Shown in pieces: positions 14,921 to 23,825 of a stretch of 64,000 nucleotides of DNA; position 1 is the first letter of the stretch; every line of letters starts with the position of its first letter. Position numbers and translations under genes: made by a program. The notes below the pieces were generated by a model. That model was given only the letters and a program-made list of their open reading frames with translations, made no database searches and was not told where the DNA came from. The stretch covers positions 186,001 through 250,000 of the forward strand of contig NZ_KB905840.1 in assembly GCF_000381065.1 (NCBI RefSeq), written 5' to 3'. Origin of the DNA: Propionispira raffinosivorans DSM 20765. Its GTDB lineage: Bacteria > Bacillota > Negativicutes > Selenomonadales > Selenomonadaceae.

Positions 14921-15961
14921 TTGATAACGAATCATAAGATTGGACAATTTAAAGGGAAAGATGTATATGCATATACTTTGACGAATCAAAATGGCATGTC
15001 ATTAACAGCATTAAACTATGGCTGTGTAGTAAAAGAAATTCTGTTTATGGATAAAAACAAAAAAAAGAGAAACTGTGTACTCAGCTATAAAGACATTGAA
15101 ATGTATGAAAAAAATCCAATGTTTTTAGGAGCGACTATAGGCCGTGTTGCGGGCAGAATTAAAAATGCGGAATGTATTTTACCAAATGACAAAAAATGTA
15201 TTTTTGAAAAAAATGATGGAAATCAGCATCTTCATGGTGGAGAAAACGGCTTTTATCATCAATTTTGGAATGTACAAACAAAGAGTGAGAATGGAAGAGA
15301 ACATATTATTTTTACTCGCAACGAAAAGGCGCATGACGGTTATCCGGGCAATTTGATAATTTGTGTTAGTTATACTTTAGATGATCGAAACACATGGACT
15401 ATAAACTATCATGTTGAATCTGATGAAATTAGCTTATGTAATATGACAAATCACAGCTATTTTCATCTCGATGAGGATGATACGATTGACAAACATCTAT
15501 TATATATTGATGCGGATCAAGCTCTGGAAGTCGATAAAGAAACAATGGCTACAGGAAAATATCTTTATGCTAAAACAGATCCTGTTTTTGATTTTTTGTC
15601 TCCTAGAGAGATCGGAACATATTTTTCTAAAGGTCATTCACAACTTTCGCTGGTTGGAGGAGGATATGACCATGCGTTTCAGTTAAATAAAAAGGAAAAA
15701 GATGAAATTAGGTGTTATTCTTTAAAAAGCCGGATAGAAATCAGCGTAAGAACTACGGAAGAAGCCGTCGTTGTTTATACATGTAACAATGTGGATCCAA
15801 CTGTACAGCTGGAAAACGGAGAAGCACGTCGCTATGGCGCGATAACGTTGGAAACGCAAGCACTGCCAGATAGAATCCATAGTGATAAACCGGGGCTGAT
15901 TATTGTTTATCCTGACAAGCCCTATGATAGTCAGACAACCTATACATTTTCATTAATTTAA
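14921..15961 (+). CDS. galM: Aldose 1-epimerase (mutarotase)
   Basis: A 346-residue mutarotase that interconverts alpha and beta anomers of free sugars. Landmarks are GATIGRVAGRI, HLHGG (103-107), the catalytic NHSYFHL with His178, and the catalytic Glu311 in ITLETQ. It starts at a TTG with a weak GTGGTGAA site. A mutarotase acts on unphosphorylated sugars, so this operon probably also handles a free intracellular sugar beside the PTS product. Confidence 0.9.
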   Translation: MITNHKIGQFKGKDVYAYTLTNQNGMSLTALNYGCVVKEILFMDKNKKKRNCVLSYKDIEMYEKNPMFLGATIGRVAGRIKNAECILPNDKKCIFEKNDGNQHLHGGENGFYHQFWNVQTKSENGREHIIFTRNEKAHDGYPGNLIICVSYTLDDRNTWTINYHVESDEISLCNMTNHSYFHLDEDDTIDKHLLYIDADQALEVDKETMATGKYLYAKTDPVFDFLSPREIGTYFSKGHSQLSLVGGGYDHAFQLNKKEKDEIRCYSLKSRIEISVRTTEEAVVVYTCNNVDPTVQLENGEARRYGAITLETQALPDRIHSDKPGLIIVYPDKPYDSQTTYTFSLI

Positions 15962-15986
15962 TCATAAATTTTAGGAGGATTTTTTT

Positions 15987-16676
15987 ATGAAACGGTCAGA
16001 AATTAACCATAGTATTGCATATATTATACAAAAAGTGCAGGACTTTAAGATTCCATTACCACCATTTGCATTCTACTCATCGGAAAATTGGAAGAATTTA
16101 ACGAAAGATGAACGTGAGCTTGTAGATACGATGTTAGGATGGGGCATTACTGATTTTGGTAAAGGTGATTACAATAAATGTGGACTGGGAATCTTTACTT
16201 TTAGAAATGGCAGTCAGTCAGATCCTGAGACATATTCAAAGGTTTATTGCGAAAAATTATTATTTGTCTTGGATGGGCAGATGTTACCATATCATTTCCA
16301 TTATTCAAAGATGGAAGATATCATTAATCGTGGTGGTGGTACATTGGAGATTACATTGTATAACTCCGATGAAAAAGAAGATTTTGCTAAAACAGATGTT
16401 ACGGTTACTTTAGATGGTAAACAAATAACGGTTAAGGCTGGTTCTAAAATAATGCTTGAACCAGGGCAAAGCGTTACTCTTTTGCCGCATCAATATCATT
16501 CGTGGAAGGGTATTGCTGGGACTGGTGATATTGCTGTATTTGAAGTATCAAAGGCAAACGATGATAATCTTGATAATCATTTTTATGATAAAACACCTTG
16601 GGTTCCACATGTAGAGGAGGATGAACCTATTCAATATTTGGTTTTTGATGATTATAAGAAATATGTCCAATTTTAA
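15987..16676 (+). CDS. D-lyxose ketol-isomerase
   Basis: A 229-residue cupin-fold sugar isomerase of the D-lyxose isomerase family, which converts D-lyxose to D-xylulose and often D-mannose to D-fructose. Likely metal ligands are His103 and His105 (PYHFHYSKMED), Glu110 and His171 (LLPHQYHSW). Length and the N-terminal RSEINHSI region fit the family. A TAGGAGG site precedes the ATG. Its neighbours are a mutarotase and a ketose 3-epimerase, so the three form an interconversion module for rare pentoses or hexoses. Confidence 0.9.
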   Translation: MKRSEINHSIAYIIQKVQDFKIPLPPFAFYSSENWKNLTKDERELVDTMLGWGITDFGKGDYNKCGLGIFTFRNGSQSDPETYSKVYCEKLLFVLDGQMLPYHFHYSKMEDIINRGGGTLEITLYNSDEKEDFAKTDVTVTLDGKQITVKAGSKIMLEPGQSVTLLPHQYHSWKGIAGTGDIAVFEVSKANDDNLDNHFYDKTPWVPHVEEDEPIQYLVFDDYKKYVQF

Positions 16677-16697
16677 AATTTACTTATTTTAAGTACC

Positions 16698-16739
16698 TGC
16701 CATGTAGTATGAGCTTTGAAAAAACTTATATCACATGGC
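16698..16739 (+). other. Intra-operon hairpin
   Basis: GCCATGT / ACATGGC are the ends of a longer imperfect stem in the 93-base gap between the lyxose isomerase and epimerase genes. No T-run follows, so it is more likely an mRNA processing or stability element than a terminator. Confidence 0.4.
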
Positions 16740-16769
16740 TATGCTTTTATCATATAAGGAGGAATGAAT

Positions 16770-17630
16770 ATGCAAATAGGAGTAGATACATTTATTTGGA
16801 CGGAAGTATTTACTGAAAAAGATTTGTGGATTATAGAAAAAAGTGAAAAATTGGGATTTGAGGCAATTGATTTTGCTATTGCTCATCCAGAAACGTTTCC
16901 TACAGAACAAGTAATAGCAGAATTAAAAAAGACAAAACTCAAACCTGTAACGTCGACAACCCTAAATGCAGAAAATAGCCTTATTTCATCTGATCCTGCA
17001 GTACGGAGAAAAGGGATTGAGTCATTGAAGCGGCTGGTCGATATAAATAAGCTAATTGGGTCTGAAATTCTTGGTGGTGTAAACTATGCGGGTTGGGGCT
17101 GCCTTACAGGAAAGCCGCGTACAGAAGAAGAATGGAATCATTCAGTAAGTGCTATGCGCGAAATTGCTGAATATGCTATTCAAGTACATCCTAAAATGAA
17201 AATTTGCGTAGAGCCCGTCAACCGTTTTGAGACGCATTTTATCAATACGGCAGAAGATGGTGTAAGATATTGCAAAGCTGTAGGAACTGGAAATATGGGG
17301 GTACATTTGGACTGTTTCCATATGATTAGAGAAGAGACAAGCTATACTGAAGCTGTAGAAACTTGTGGAAAAGAATACTTGGGCTATGTACATGTTTGTG
17401 AAAATAATAGGGGAATTCCAGGTACAGGACTTGTGCCGTTTGCGGAATTTTTTACAGCATTAAAAAAAATAGGTTATACAGGACCGTGTGTAATTGAATC
17501 TTTTGATCCCGGATTTGAAGAATTAAATGCGCAATGTGCAATTTGGCGAAAATTTGCAGATACTGGCGAGGAATTAGCAATTAAAGGTTTGGCTAATTTG
17601 AAGAAAATTGCTAAGCAAGTAGGAGCTTGA
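16770..17630 (+). CDS. Ketose 3-epimerase (D-tagatose/D-allulose 3-epimerase family)
   Basis: A 286-residue TIM-barrel enzyme that inverts C3 of free ketoses, for example D-fructose/D-allulose, D-tagatose/D-sorbose or D-xylulose/D-ribulose. The metal and acid-base residues are visible: Glu148 in CVEPVNRFETHF, Asp181 and His184 in HLDCFH, His208 in VHVCENNRG and Glu243 in VIESFDPG. Two in-frame ATGs occur; the one at 16770 has the correct seven-base distance from TAAGGAGGA, while 16764 nearly touches it. Which sugar is used cannot be read from the sequence. Confidence 0.88.
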   Translation: MQIGVDTFIWTEVFTEKDLWIIEKSEKLGFEAIDFAIAHPETFPTEQVIAELKKTKLKPVTSTTLNAENSLISSDPAVRRKGIESLKRLVDINKLIGSEILGGVNYAGWGCLTGKPRTEEEWNHSVSAMREIAEYAIQVHPKMKICVEPVNRFETHFINTAEDGVRYCKAVGTGNMGVHLDCFHMIREETSYTEAVETCGKEYLGYVHVCENNRGIPGTGLVPFAEFFTALKKIGYTGPCVIESFDPGFEELNAQCAIWRKFADTGEELAIKGLANLKKIAKQVGA

Positions 17631-17664
17631 ACTATCAGGTAAAATTTAAAGGAGAGGAGGAAAT

Positions 17665-18663
17665 ATGGTGCAGAGAATATTAAATGATCCTGATAACATT
17701 GTAGATGAAATGATATCCGGTTTTTTGAAGACACATAAAGACATCGTGGAAGCAACGGAGAATAACCGAGTAATCAAAGCAAAAAATATTCCGAAGGATA
17801 AGGTGGGTATTATCACCGGAGGTGGCAGTGGTCATAAACCTGCTTTTATTGGTTATGTCGGAAAAAATATGTGTGATGCAGTTGCAGTAGGGGAGGTCTT
17901 TTCGTCACCGACTGCAATGGCTTTTTTAGATGCGGCGAAAGCCGTAGATCAGAAAAAAGGCGTCGCCTGTTTATATGGAAATTATTCAGGTGATAATATG
18001 AATGTAAAAATGGCTATAAAAATGGCTATAAAACAGGGCATAACAATAAAAAGTGTTATAGCGAATGACGATGTTGCTTCTGCCCCAAAGAACCAGAGAG
18101 AAAAGCGCCGGGGGGTAGCAGGCGAAATCTTGATGTGGAAAATAGGTGGTGCTAAAGCGGCACAGGGTGGCAATTTAGATGAAGTGATAGCGGCAGCGCA
18201 AAAGGCTATCGATTCAACGCGAAGTGTAGGAATTGGTCTTTCTCCTTGTACTTTACCAGCAGCGGGACATCCTAATTTCGAAATAAAACCAGGTATGATG
18301 GAAATGGGTATTGGTCATCATGGGGAACCAGGGATGGAGATATGTCCATTGAAAACAGCGAAGGAAATTGCTGAAAAAATGATCAATATTGTTATACCAG
18401 ACTATCCGTTTAAAGAACAGGATGAGGTCGTTGTTCTTGTATCTGGTCTTGGTGCTACGCCAGTCATGGAACTCTATGTTTTATACAATGAAATCGAAAA
18501 ACTCATTAAGACAAAAAATATTATAATTTATAAAGCTTATGTGGGTAACTACTTTACATCACTTGAGATGAAGGGAGCTACTTTGACTATAATGAAATTA
18601 GATCAAGAATTAAAAAAACTTATTGATATGCCAGCTTACACTATGGGGCTCAAGCAGAAATAG
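17665..18663 (+). CDS. dhaK: Dihydroxyacetone kinase subunit DhaK
   Basis: A 332-residue substrate-binding subunit. It holds dihydroxyacetone or a similar carbonyl compound as a covalent hemiaminal on His219 (GHHGEPG), with His57 (GGGSGH) and Asp110 (GNYSGD) as further active-site residues. DhaL, encoded nine bases downstream, supplies the nucleotide. No DhaM phosphodonor is present in the window, so either DhaM lies elsewhere or the pair uses ATP. In this operon its substrate may be the aldehyde or ketone released by the aldolase. A GGAGAGGAGG site precedes the start. Confidence 0.9.
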   Translation: MVQRILNDPDNIVDEMISGFLKTHKDIVEATENNRVIKAKNIPKDKVGIITGGGSGHKPAFIGYVGKNMCDAVAVGEVFSSPTAMAFLDAAKAVDQKKGVACLYGNYSGDNMNVKMAIKMAIKQGITIKSVIANDDVASAPKNQREKRRGVAGEILMWKIGGAKAAQGGNLDEVIAAAQKAIDSTRSVGIGLSPCTLPAAGHPNFEIKPGMMEMGIGHHGEPGMEICPLKTAKEIAEKMINIVIPDYPFKEQDEVVVLVSGLGATPVMELYVLYNEIEKLIKTKNIIIYKAYVGNYFTSLEMKGATLTIMKLDQELKKLIDMPAYTMGLKQK

Positions 18664-18674
18664 GGGTAAAGATG

Positions 18675-19322
18675 ATGAATGTATTTGAAAATAAAAAAGG
18701 CAAAATCATTTTGCTTAAAATGGTAAAAACTATTCAGGAAAATAAAGTGTATTTGGGTGATCTGGATGGGCTTATCGGTGACGGAGATCATGGGATGAAT
18801 ATGAATAAAGGGTTTTCGCTCTTCGAAAAAAGATATTGTAAGAATGATTTTAGATTCACGGATGGACTGAAAAATCTGGGAATGCTTCTTATGAATGAAA
18901 TCGGCGGGTCTATGGGACCAATTTATGGAACTATTTTTACAGGAATGGCCGAAGCCAGCGAAAAATTGGAAACGATATCATTGAAGGACTTTAGTGAAAT
19001 ATTGGAAGCTGGGTATAATGGACTTATGGAAATTGTTGAAGCGAGAGCTGGTGATAAAACCTTGGTCGATACGCTTTTTCCAACATTAAAAAGTCTAAAA
19101 ACAGATGTGGTGTTAGGCGTAGATTTTGTTGTCGCACTGGACAAAATGAAAGCCGCTGCAAAACAAGGCAGCGAGTCAACAAAAGATATGGTCGCTAGAT
19201 ATGGTCGCTCAAGCAGACTAGGTGAAAGAAGCAGAGGCGTACTTGACACTGGATCGGTCTCTTGTTATCTGATCCTGGCAGCTATGGCAGATGGAATTAA
19301 GGAAATATTAGAAGAGCTGTAA
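18675..19322 (+). CDS. dhaL: Dihydroxyacetone kinase subunit DhaL
   Basis: A 215-residue helical nucleotide-binding subunit. The magnesium site is Asp31, Asp36 and Asp38 in DGLIGDGDHG, with the usual His39. The GGSMGPIYGT loop and the SRLGERSRGVLDTGS tail are typical of nucleotide binding. Two consecutive ATGs occur; 18675 lies seven bases after AGGGGT and is preferred. It is the last gene of the rare-sugar operon. Confidence 0.9.
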   Translation: MNVFENKKGKIILLKMVKTIQENKVYLGDLDGLIGDGDHGMNMNKGFSLFEKRYCKNDFRFTDGLKNLGMLLMNEIGGSMGPIYGTIFTGMAEASEKLETISLKDFSEILEAGYNGLMEIVEARAGDKTLVDTLFPTLKSLKTDVVLGVDFVVALDKMKAAAKQGSESTKDMVARYGRSSRLGERSRGVLDTGSVSCYLILAAMADGIKEILEEL

Positions 19323-19525
19323 CACAAACGTTACAATGATTTTACAATTGAATTATAGTGCGTTGTTTAGCAATTAGGGAATAAAGAATGGAATGGTCAG
19401 GATAAAGTTGGTAATTGCACAGGATCAATACAGAATAAAGTTTGATTTTAGATTACTTATTAAGAAGAGAGTAAAATCAGATTGAATTAGTTCATTTACA
19501 TGGGTAAATATTGGTTGTGGGCACT

Positions 19526-19563
19526 AAAAAAACCGTAGCAGTTTTTCGCTGGTACGGTTTTTT
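19526..19563. terminator. Bidirectional terminator between dhaL and a convergent gene
   Basis: AAAAAACCGTA / TACGGTTTTTT stem with an inner GCAG / CGCT helix. A-run and T-run on opposite sides allow use in both directions. Confidence 0.85.
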
Positions 19564-19568
19564 GTTTT

Positions 19569-20063
19569 TTATAATAAGAGTAATTGTTTTTTCCAATAGG
19601 TTAAATCTACATCACTAAGGGGAAGCTCAATGGGGGTGGGATTGCCTTTGTACTGGAAGGATATTTTTATTTGTTTTGCTGCCGCAATTTCTTTTTGGAT
19701 TTGCGGTGGGAAGGCGACGATTAGATGGTTGGTATATTTGAAGCTATTCACATTACTGAAATCTTGGAGGGAATAAGTAGGTGCTTGCGATGCTGTTTCG
19801 AAGGCATCAAGCTGGTATTCTTTCCCATCAATGTCAATTCGACAAAAACTTTCGAGTGGCTGTTTTGAGAATCTAAAATCAAGCAGCGACAAAGTTACTT
19901 GACTGATCTTGTTTGTGGATGGATCAATGATACTGCGGAAATCAATATTGCAGTAGGCTGACAGATTGCTGGCGGAACGGTTGTCGTAGGAGCTGCGATA
20001 AGCAAAACTTCCTAAAGAAGCAAGAATCAGGATGATAATGAGGGTTCTGATAAATTTACGCAT
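19569..20063 (-). CDS. Hypothetical exported or membrane-anchored protein
   Basis: A 164-residue protein of no family that I recognise. Residues about 5-22 (FIRTLIIILILASLGSFAY) after basic residues form a signal peptide or single membrane anchor; no lipobox cysteine follows. The rest is a soluble domain rich in serine and polar residues that ends in WKKQLLLL. A good AAGGTGG site precedes the ATG. It stands alone, convergent with dhaL and divergent from nfo. Confidence 0.7.
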   Translation of the reverse strand: MRKFIRTLIIILILASLGSFAYRSSYDNRSASNLSAYCNIDFRSIIDPSTNKISQVTLSLLDFRFSKQPLESFCRIDIDGKEYQLDAFETASQAPTYSLQDFSNVNSFKYTNHLIVAFPPQIQKEIAAAKQIKISFQYKGNPTPIELPLSDVDLTYWKKQLLLL

Positions 20064-20174
20064 GAAATACCACCTTCAGTATGATTTAAATCGCCAAATG
20101 TAATGACGTTCGTCCGATGTTAAAAAGAATAGTATATTTATTTTATCATAAACCAGTAGATTTGCGGTTGAATT

Positions 20175-20183
20175 TGTTATAAT
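20175..20183 (+). promoter_or_regulatory. Extended -10 promoter of nfo
   Basis: TGTTATAAT is a full extended -10 element about 60 bases before the nfo start; no convincing -35 box is seen. Confidence 0.5.
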
Positions 20184-20245
20184 AAATGCAGAATATATTA
20201 TATATAATGCAATTTATATAGGAGAGCAGGAGGGAAAGCTTTTTG

Positions 20246-21079
20246 ATGAAGATAGGTTGTCATTTGTCGGTGGCAAAAGGTTTTAAACATATGGGAGAGG
20301 AAGCGCTGCAGATAGGTGGTAACACCTTCCAGTTTTTTACTCGTAATCCTCGCGGCGGGAAGGCCAAAGCTCTTGATTTGGAGGATTTGAAACAGTTTAA
20401 AGAATTGGCGAAAGCCAATCAATTCGCTACGATTCTGGCACATGCACCTTATACATTAAATGCGTGTTCGGCAAGTGAAGCGACTCGGCAATTTGCCTGG
20501 ATGATGTTCGCGGATGATTTGCAGAGAATGGAACAGATTCCCGATAGTTTCTATAACTTTCATCCAGGAAGTCATGTTGGACAAGGGATAGAAGCTGGTA
20601 TCAAGTTGATTTCAGAAATGCTCAATCAAAATTTAACGGCGGAGCTAAAAACGACGGTGTTGCTTGAAACTATGGCGGGGAAAGGGAGCGAAGTTGGCAG
20701 TCAGTTTGAAGAATTACGTGAAATTATAGATCGGGTTCAATGCAGTGATAAACTGGGCGTTTGCCTTGATACTTGTCATGTCTATGATGCCGGATATGAT
20801 CTGGTGAATGATTTAGATGGTGTACTTGAAAAATTTGACCAAATCATTGGTCTGGAAAAACTCAAAGCCATTCATTTGAATGATAGTAAGAACCCGTTTG
20901 CCAGCCATAAAGATCGACATGAAAAAATTGGACAGGGATCAATTGGCGAGAAAGCAATTTTTGCTTTAATCAACCATCCGCAGTGCCGAAACTTGCCATT
21001 TTTTTTGGAAACCCCCAATGAATTATCTGGTTATCAGGCAGAAATCCTTTTGTTAAAGAATGCCTATCGGGAAGTTTGA
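20246..21079 (+). CDS. nfo: Endonuclease IV
   Basis: A 277-residue AP endonuclease that cuts the DNA backbone 5' to abasic sites in base excision repair. Family segments are [10 protein letters not shown] at the N terminus, [36 protein letters not shown] and [23 protein letters not shown], which carry the trinuclear zinc ligands. The start at 20246 has CAGGAGGGA ten bases upstream; a TTG one codon earlier is ignored. Confidence 0.96.
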   Translation: MKIGCHLSVAKGFKHMGEEALQIGGNTFQFFTRNPRGGKAKALDLEDLKQFKELAKANQFATILAHAPYTLNACSASEATRQFAWMMFADDLQRMEQIPDSFYNFHPGSHVGQGIEAGIKLISEMLNQNLTAELKTTVLLETMAGKGSEVGSQFEELREIIDRVQCSDKLGVCLDTCHVYDAGYDLVNDLDGVLEKFDQIIGLEKLKAIHLNDSKNPFASHKDRHEKIGQGSIGEKAIFALINHPQCRNLPFFLETPNELSGYQAEILLLKNAYREV

Positions 21080-21106
21080 GCAGGCATATTTGCGGTACAT
21101 ATAGAT

Positions 21107-21142
21107 AATGAGCTTTTTTGAAAAGAGCTCATTTTATTTTTT
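21107..21142 (+). terminator. Rho-independent terminator after nfo
   Basis: AATGAGCT / AGCTCATT stem followed by TTATTTTTT. Confidence 0.8.
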
Positions 21143-21179
21143 GATGCGATTCATTACAATGAGACGGGCACTTCTTTCA

Positions 21180-21208
21180 TTGACAGCTTATTTTTTTTGC
21201 AGTATAAT
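21180..21208 (+). promoter_or_regulatory. Consensus sigma-70/A promoter of the MFS gene
   Basis: TTGACA (21180-21185), a 17-base spacer and TATAAT (21203-21208): a perfect match. The predicted start near 21215 leaves a leader of about 160 bases carrying two copies of a palindromic operator, so this strong promoter is probably repressed. Confidence 0.85.
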
Positions 21209-21220
21209 CAAATACATTGA

Positions 21221-21239
21221 TTAACTAGTTCACTATTAA
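21221..21239 (+). promoter_or_regulatory. MarR-type operator, copy 1
   Basis: TTAACTAGTTCACTATTAA lies just after the predicted transcription start and matches 17 of 19 bases with the copy at 21316. Confidence 0.6.
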
Positions 21240-21308
21240 TTTAGCAGAGCATAAAAACTGCTGGCGGGATGTAGCTTCATACTTAGGAGATTTTTGTATA
21301 AATTTTAC

Positions 21309-21334
21309 TTAATAGTTAACTAGTTAATTATTAA
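21309..21334 (+). promoter_or_regulatory. MarR-type operator, copy 2
   Basis: A 26-bp near-perfect palindrome centred on TTAACTAGTTAA, with a single asymmetric base pair. It lies 40 bases before the MFS start. The MarR-family gene at 22626 is the likely binder. Confidence 0.65.
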
Positions 21335-21372
21335 GGTAAGAAGCTTAATAAGCTTAGTTAAAGGAGAAGAAT

Positions 21373-22569
21373 ATGGAAAAGATAAATTTATGGACAAAAA
21401 ATTTCATCGCTTTGGTGTGTTCTAATGCATTATTATTTGGAGGCTTTCATATATTATTGCCGACACTGCCGCTTTATGCTGCAGCTAGCGGAGCGACCGG
21501 AGCAGAAATTGGTATTATTACCGGAGTGTTTGGTTTTTCAGCTATTTTTATTCGGTTGTTTACGGATTTAGGGGTTAGTACAGTTGGCAAGAAAAATTGT
21601 TTGTATTTAGGATTAGGTATATCCGTTTTTTGCACAATTGGTTATGCACTCTTTAATTCGGTCAATGAGATGATTGCTTTGCGTGTTTTGCATGGGTTTG
21701 GCTTTGGCTTGACAACGACTTTTTCAGCGGTCATTGCCGCCGATATTATACCAGCTTCGCGGCGCGGGGAAGGTATCGGTTATTTTGGCTTGGGGAGTAC
21801 TGCAGCCATGGCTTTAGCACCGGCAGCTGGTGTACTGTTGATTACGGATTATGGCTTTGGACCAATGTTTTTAATTGCTGCTTTGGCGTCTGGCTTGGCT
21901 ATATTGGGAACAAAATTATGTACGGTGCCAAAGCTTGTCGTAGATGAAAAAAAACAAGCGGTTACGATATCGTTAATGGATAAGTTGTTTGAAAAAGGAA
22001 CAGGGATGCCAGCCCTGCTCACGATGCTGTTTGGGATTAGCTACGGGAGTATCAATACCTTTATTGCGATGCTGGCACATGAAGCCCAGATACCGGATGC
22101 TGGATATTTTTTTATTGTGGGAACTTTATGCGTGTTTATTTCACGACCAATTGGCGGCCGTATTTTTGATAGTAAAGGTGCAGCTTGGATCATACTGCCT
22201 GGGGCTGTTTTATTATTTGCGGCATTGCTAGTTCTGATTCAGACGACAACTTTGACTATGCTGCTTAGTGCTGCGGTTTTATATGGACTTGGGGGTGGAT
22301 TTTTGCTTCCGGCATTGATGACATGGATGCTGAATTTGGTAAGACCGAGCCGCCGCAGCGGAGCAAGTGCTACTTTTTATAATATGCTGGATGTGGGAAC
22401 GAGTGCTGGGGCGATTGGTCTGGGAGCGATTGCGGGGGATGTTGGTTTTATCAATATGTATAAGTATTCAGCAGGAGCAATGGTATTGTTTTTGAGCTTA
22501 TTTATCTTGCAGTGGATATTAAAACCAAAAAAGCAAGCTGTGGTCGAAGTAGAAGAAAATGTGGATTGA
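21373..22569 (+). CDS. MFS transporter
   Basis: A 398-residue, twelve-segment major facilitator protein. The family loop between segments 2 and 3 reads RLFTDLGVSTVGKKN, and the segment 4-5 region GEGIGYFGLGSTAAMALAP resembles the drug-efflux signature of this superfamily. A GGAGAAG site precedes the ATG. The MarR-family regulator directly downstream and the palindromic operators upstream point to inducible efflux of a toxic compound, though the ligand is unknown. Confidence 0.87.
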   Translation: MEKINLWTKNFIALVCSNALLFGGFHILLPTLPLYAAASGATGAEIGIITGVFGFSAIFIRLFTDLGVSTVGKKNCLYLGLGISVFCTIGYALFNSVNEMIALRVLHGFGFGLTTTFSAVIAADIIPASRRGEGIGYFGLGSTAAMALAPAAGVLLITDYGFGPMFLIAALASGLAILGTKLCTVPKLVVDEKKQAVTISLMDKLFEKGTGMPALLTMLFGISYGSINTFIAMLAHEAQIPDAGYFFIVGTLCVFISRPIGGRIFDSKGAAWIILPGAVLLFAALLVLIQTTTLTMLLSAAVLYGLGGGFLLPALMTWMLNLVRPSRRSGASATFYNMLDVGTSAGAIGLGAIAGDVGFINMYKYSAGAMVLFLSLFILQWILKPKKQAVVEVEENVD

Positions 22570-22625
22570 TTTTGCAAAAAAATTGCATTCTGTTTGATTG
22601 TCTGTTATAAATTAGACAAGAGGGA

Positions 22626-23084
22626 GTGATTATTATTCAGACAATTGAGCAAACGGGAAATTTAGAAACGTCGGATCGATTGATGCATCAACTTTATCAA
22701 ACGACACGTGCTATATCAAAAAATTTAAATTATTTGTTAGGTGAATATGGGGTTTTTAGTTCAGAGTGGACAATTCTTAAAATGATTAAAGAGAAGGGCA
22801 ATATGTCACAAGTTGCCTTATCTAGCTATTTGAATATTGAACCGGCGGCCATTTCGAAAAGTCTAGTTAAATTAGAAAAAAAAGGCTTTGTTGAGCGTAA
22901 AATAGGTACGGACAAAAGGGAGAAAAATATATATTTGACGGCAATAGCCCTTGAGCAATATCCAATGTTAATTAAAATTGTAGAAAAGCATCGAGAACAA
23001 ACATTGGCTGCTTTATCACAATCACAGCAACAGGAACTTATTGTTTTATTGAAAACCATGTATGGAAATACGCTTGCTAAATAA
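22626..23084 (+). CDS. MarR family transcriptional regulator
   Basis: A winged-helix regulator of up to 152 residues. The recognition region is MSQVALSSYLNIEPAAISKSLVKLEKKGFVERK and the wing contains DKREKNIYLT. The start is uncertain: GTG at 22626 almost touches its AGAGGGAG site; TTG 22679 or ATG 22682 would give a shorter protein that still covers the whole domain. It probably represses the MFS operon through the sites at 21221 and 21309 and releases DNA on binding a ligand. Confidence 0.85.
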   Translation: MIIIQTIEQTGNLETSDRLMHQLYQTTRAISKNLNYLLGEYGVFSSEWTILKMIKEKGNMSQVALSSYLNIEPAAISKSLVKLEKKGFVERKIGTDKREKNIYLTAIALEQYPMLIKIVEKHREQTLAALSQSQQQELIVLLKTMYGNTLAK

Positions 23085-23196
23085 AAGAAAATCAAAGGAT
23101 TGTATGGCTATAGCGTGCCAGAGATGATATGATATTATTATTTGCAGTCAGGGGAATTTTAAATTATTTTAAATGAACTTAAAGGAATGATATGAT

Positions 23197-23772
23197 ATGG
23201 TCCATAAATTTAATCCAGCCAATCAGCATAAATTGGATAATCCTGAACGTCGTAAACTTCTGCCGCCGGAAGAAACTTTGTCGCGGTTTGGTTTAGCGGA
23301 AGGCGACAGCATTGCAGATATTGGTTGCGGCACGGGCTATTTTACGTTATCGGCGGCTCGCGTAGTAGGTACGCAAGGGAAAGTCTATGCTTTAGATATT
23401 ATGCCAGAAATGCTTGAAATAGCCAGGGCTAAAGCCAAAGAGAAAAATTTCAAGAATATAGAATTCATTCAGACGAAGGAAACTGATTTTATTTTGCCGG
23501 ATGCAGCGGTAGAGCGCGCCTTGGCTTGTTTGGTTGTTCATGAAGCAGATGACCCAATTGCTTTTTTTCAGGAAGTGAAACGGATTCTACAAATCGGGGG
23601 GCATTTTTACATTATTGAATGGACTCGACAGGAAAATAGTAAAATGGGACCACCGCTGGAACATCGAATTGATGGTAAGGCTTTATCTACTGTACTCGAA
23701 CAGGCTGGGTTTCAGAATGTGGAACAGTTTGAACTTAATTCAGAAATGTACGCAATTATAGTTAAAAAATGA
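23197..23772 (+). CDS. Class I SAM-dependent methyltransferase
   Basis: A 191-residue methyltransferase. Motif I is IADIGCGTGYF, followed by the acidic end of strand 2 (ALDIMPEML). The HKFNPANQHKLDNPERRKLLPP opening is found in a group of small methyltransferases in anaerobes. The substrate is unknown; resemblance to UbiE alone does not show a quinone role. An AAAGGAATG site precedes the ATG. Confidence 0.85.
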   Translation: MVHKFNPANQHKLDNPERRKLLPPEETLSRFGLAEGDSIADIGCGTGYFTLSAARVVGTQGKVYALDIMPEMLEIARAKAKEKNFKNIEFIQTKETDFILPDAAVERALACLVVHEADDPIAFFQEVKRILQIGGHFYIIEWTRQENSKMGPPLEHRIDGKALSTVLEQAGFQNVEQFELNSEMYAIIVKK

Positions 23773-23782
23773 TACATAAAAA

Positions 23783-23825
23783 CAGCCACAGGATTCTTAG
23801 ATTGAAGAGTCTTGTGGCTGCTTTT
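23783..23825. terminator. Terminator between methyltransferase gene and convergent gene
   Basis: CAGCCACAGGATTCTT pairs with AAGAGTCTTGTGGCTG (a few mismatches), then CTTTTTAATT on the plus strand. Confidence 0.8.
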
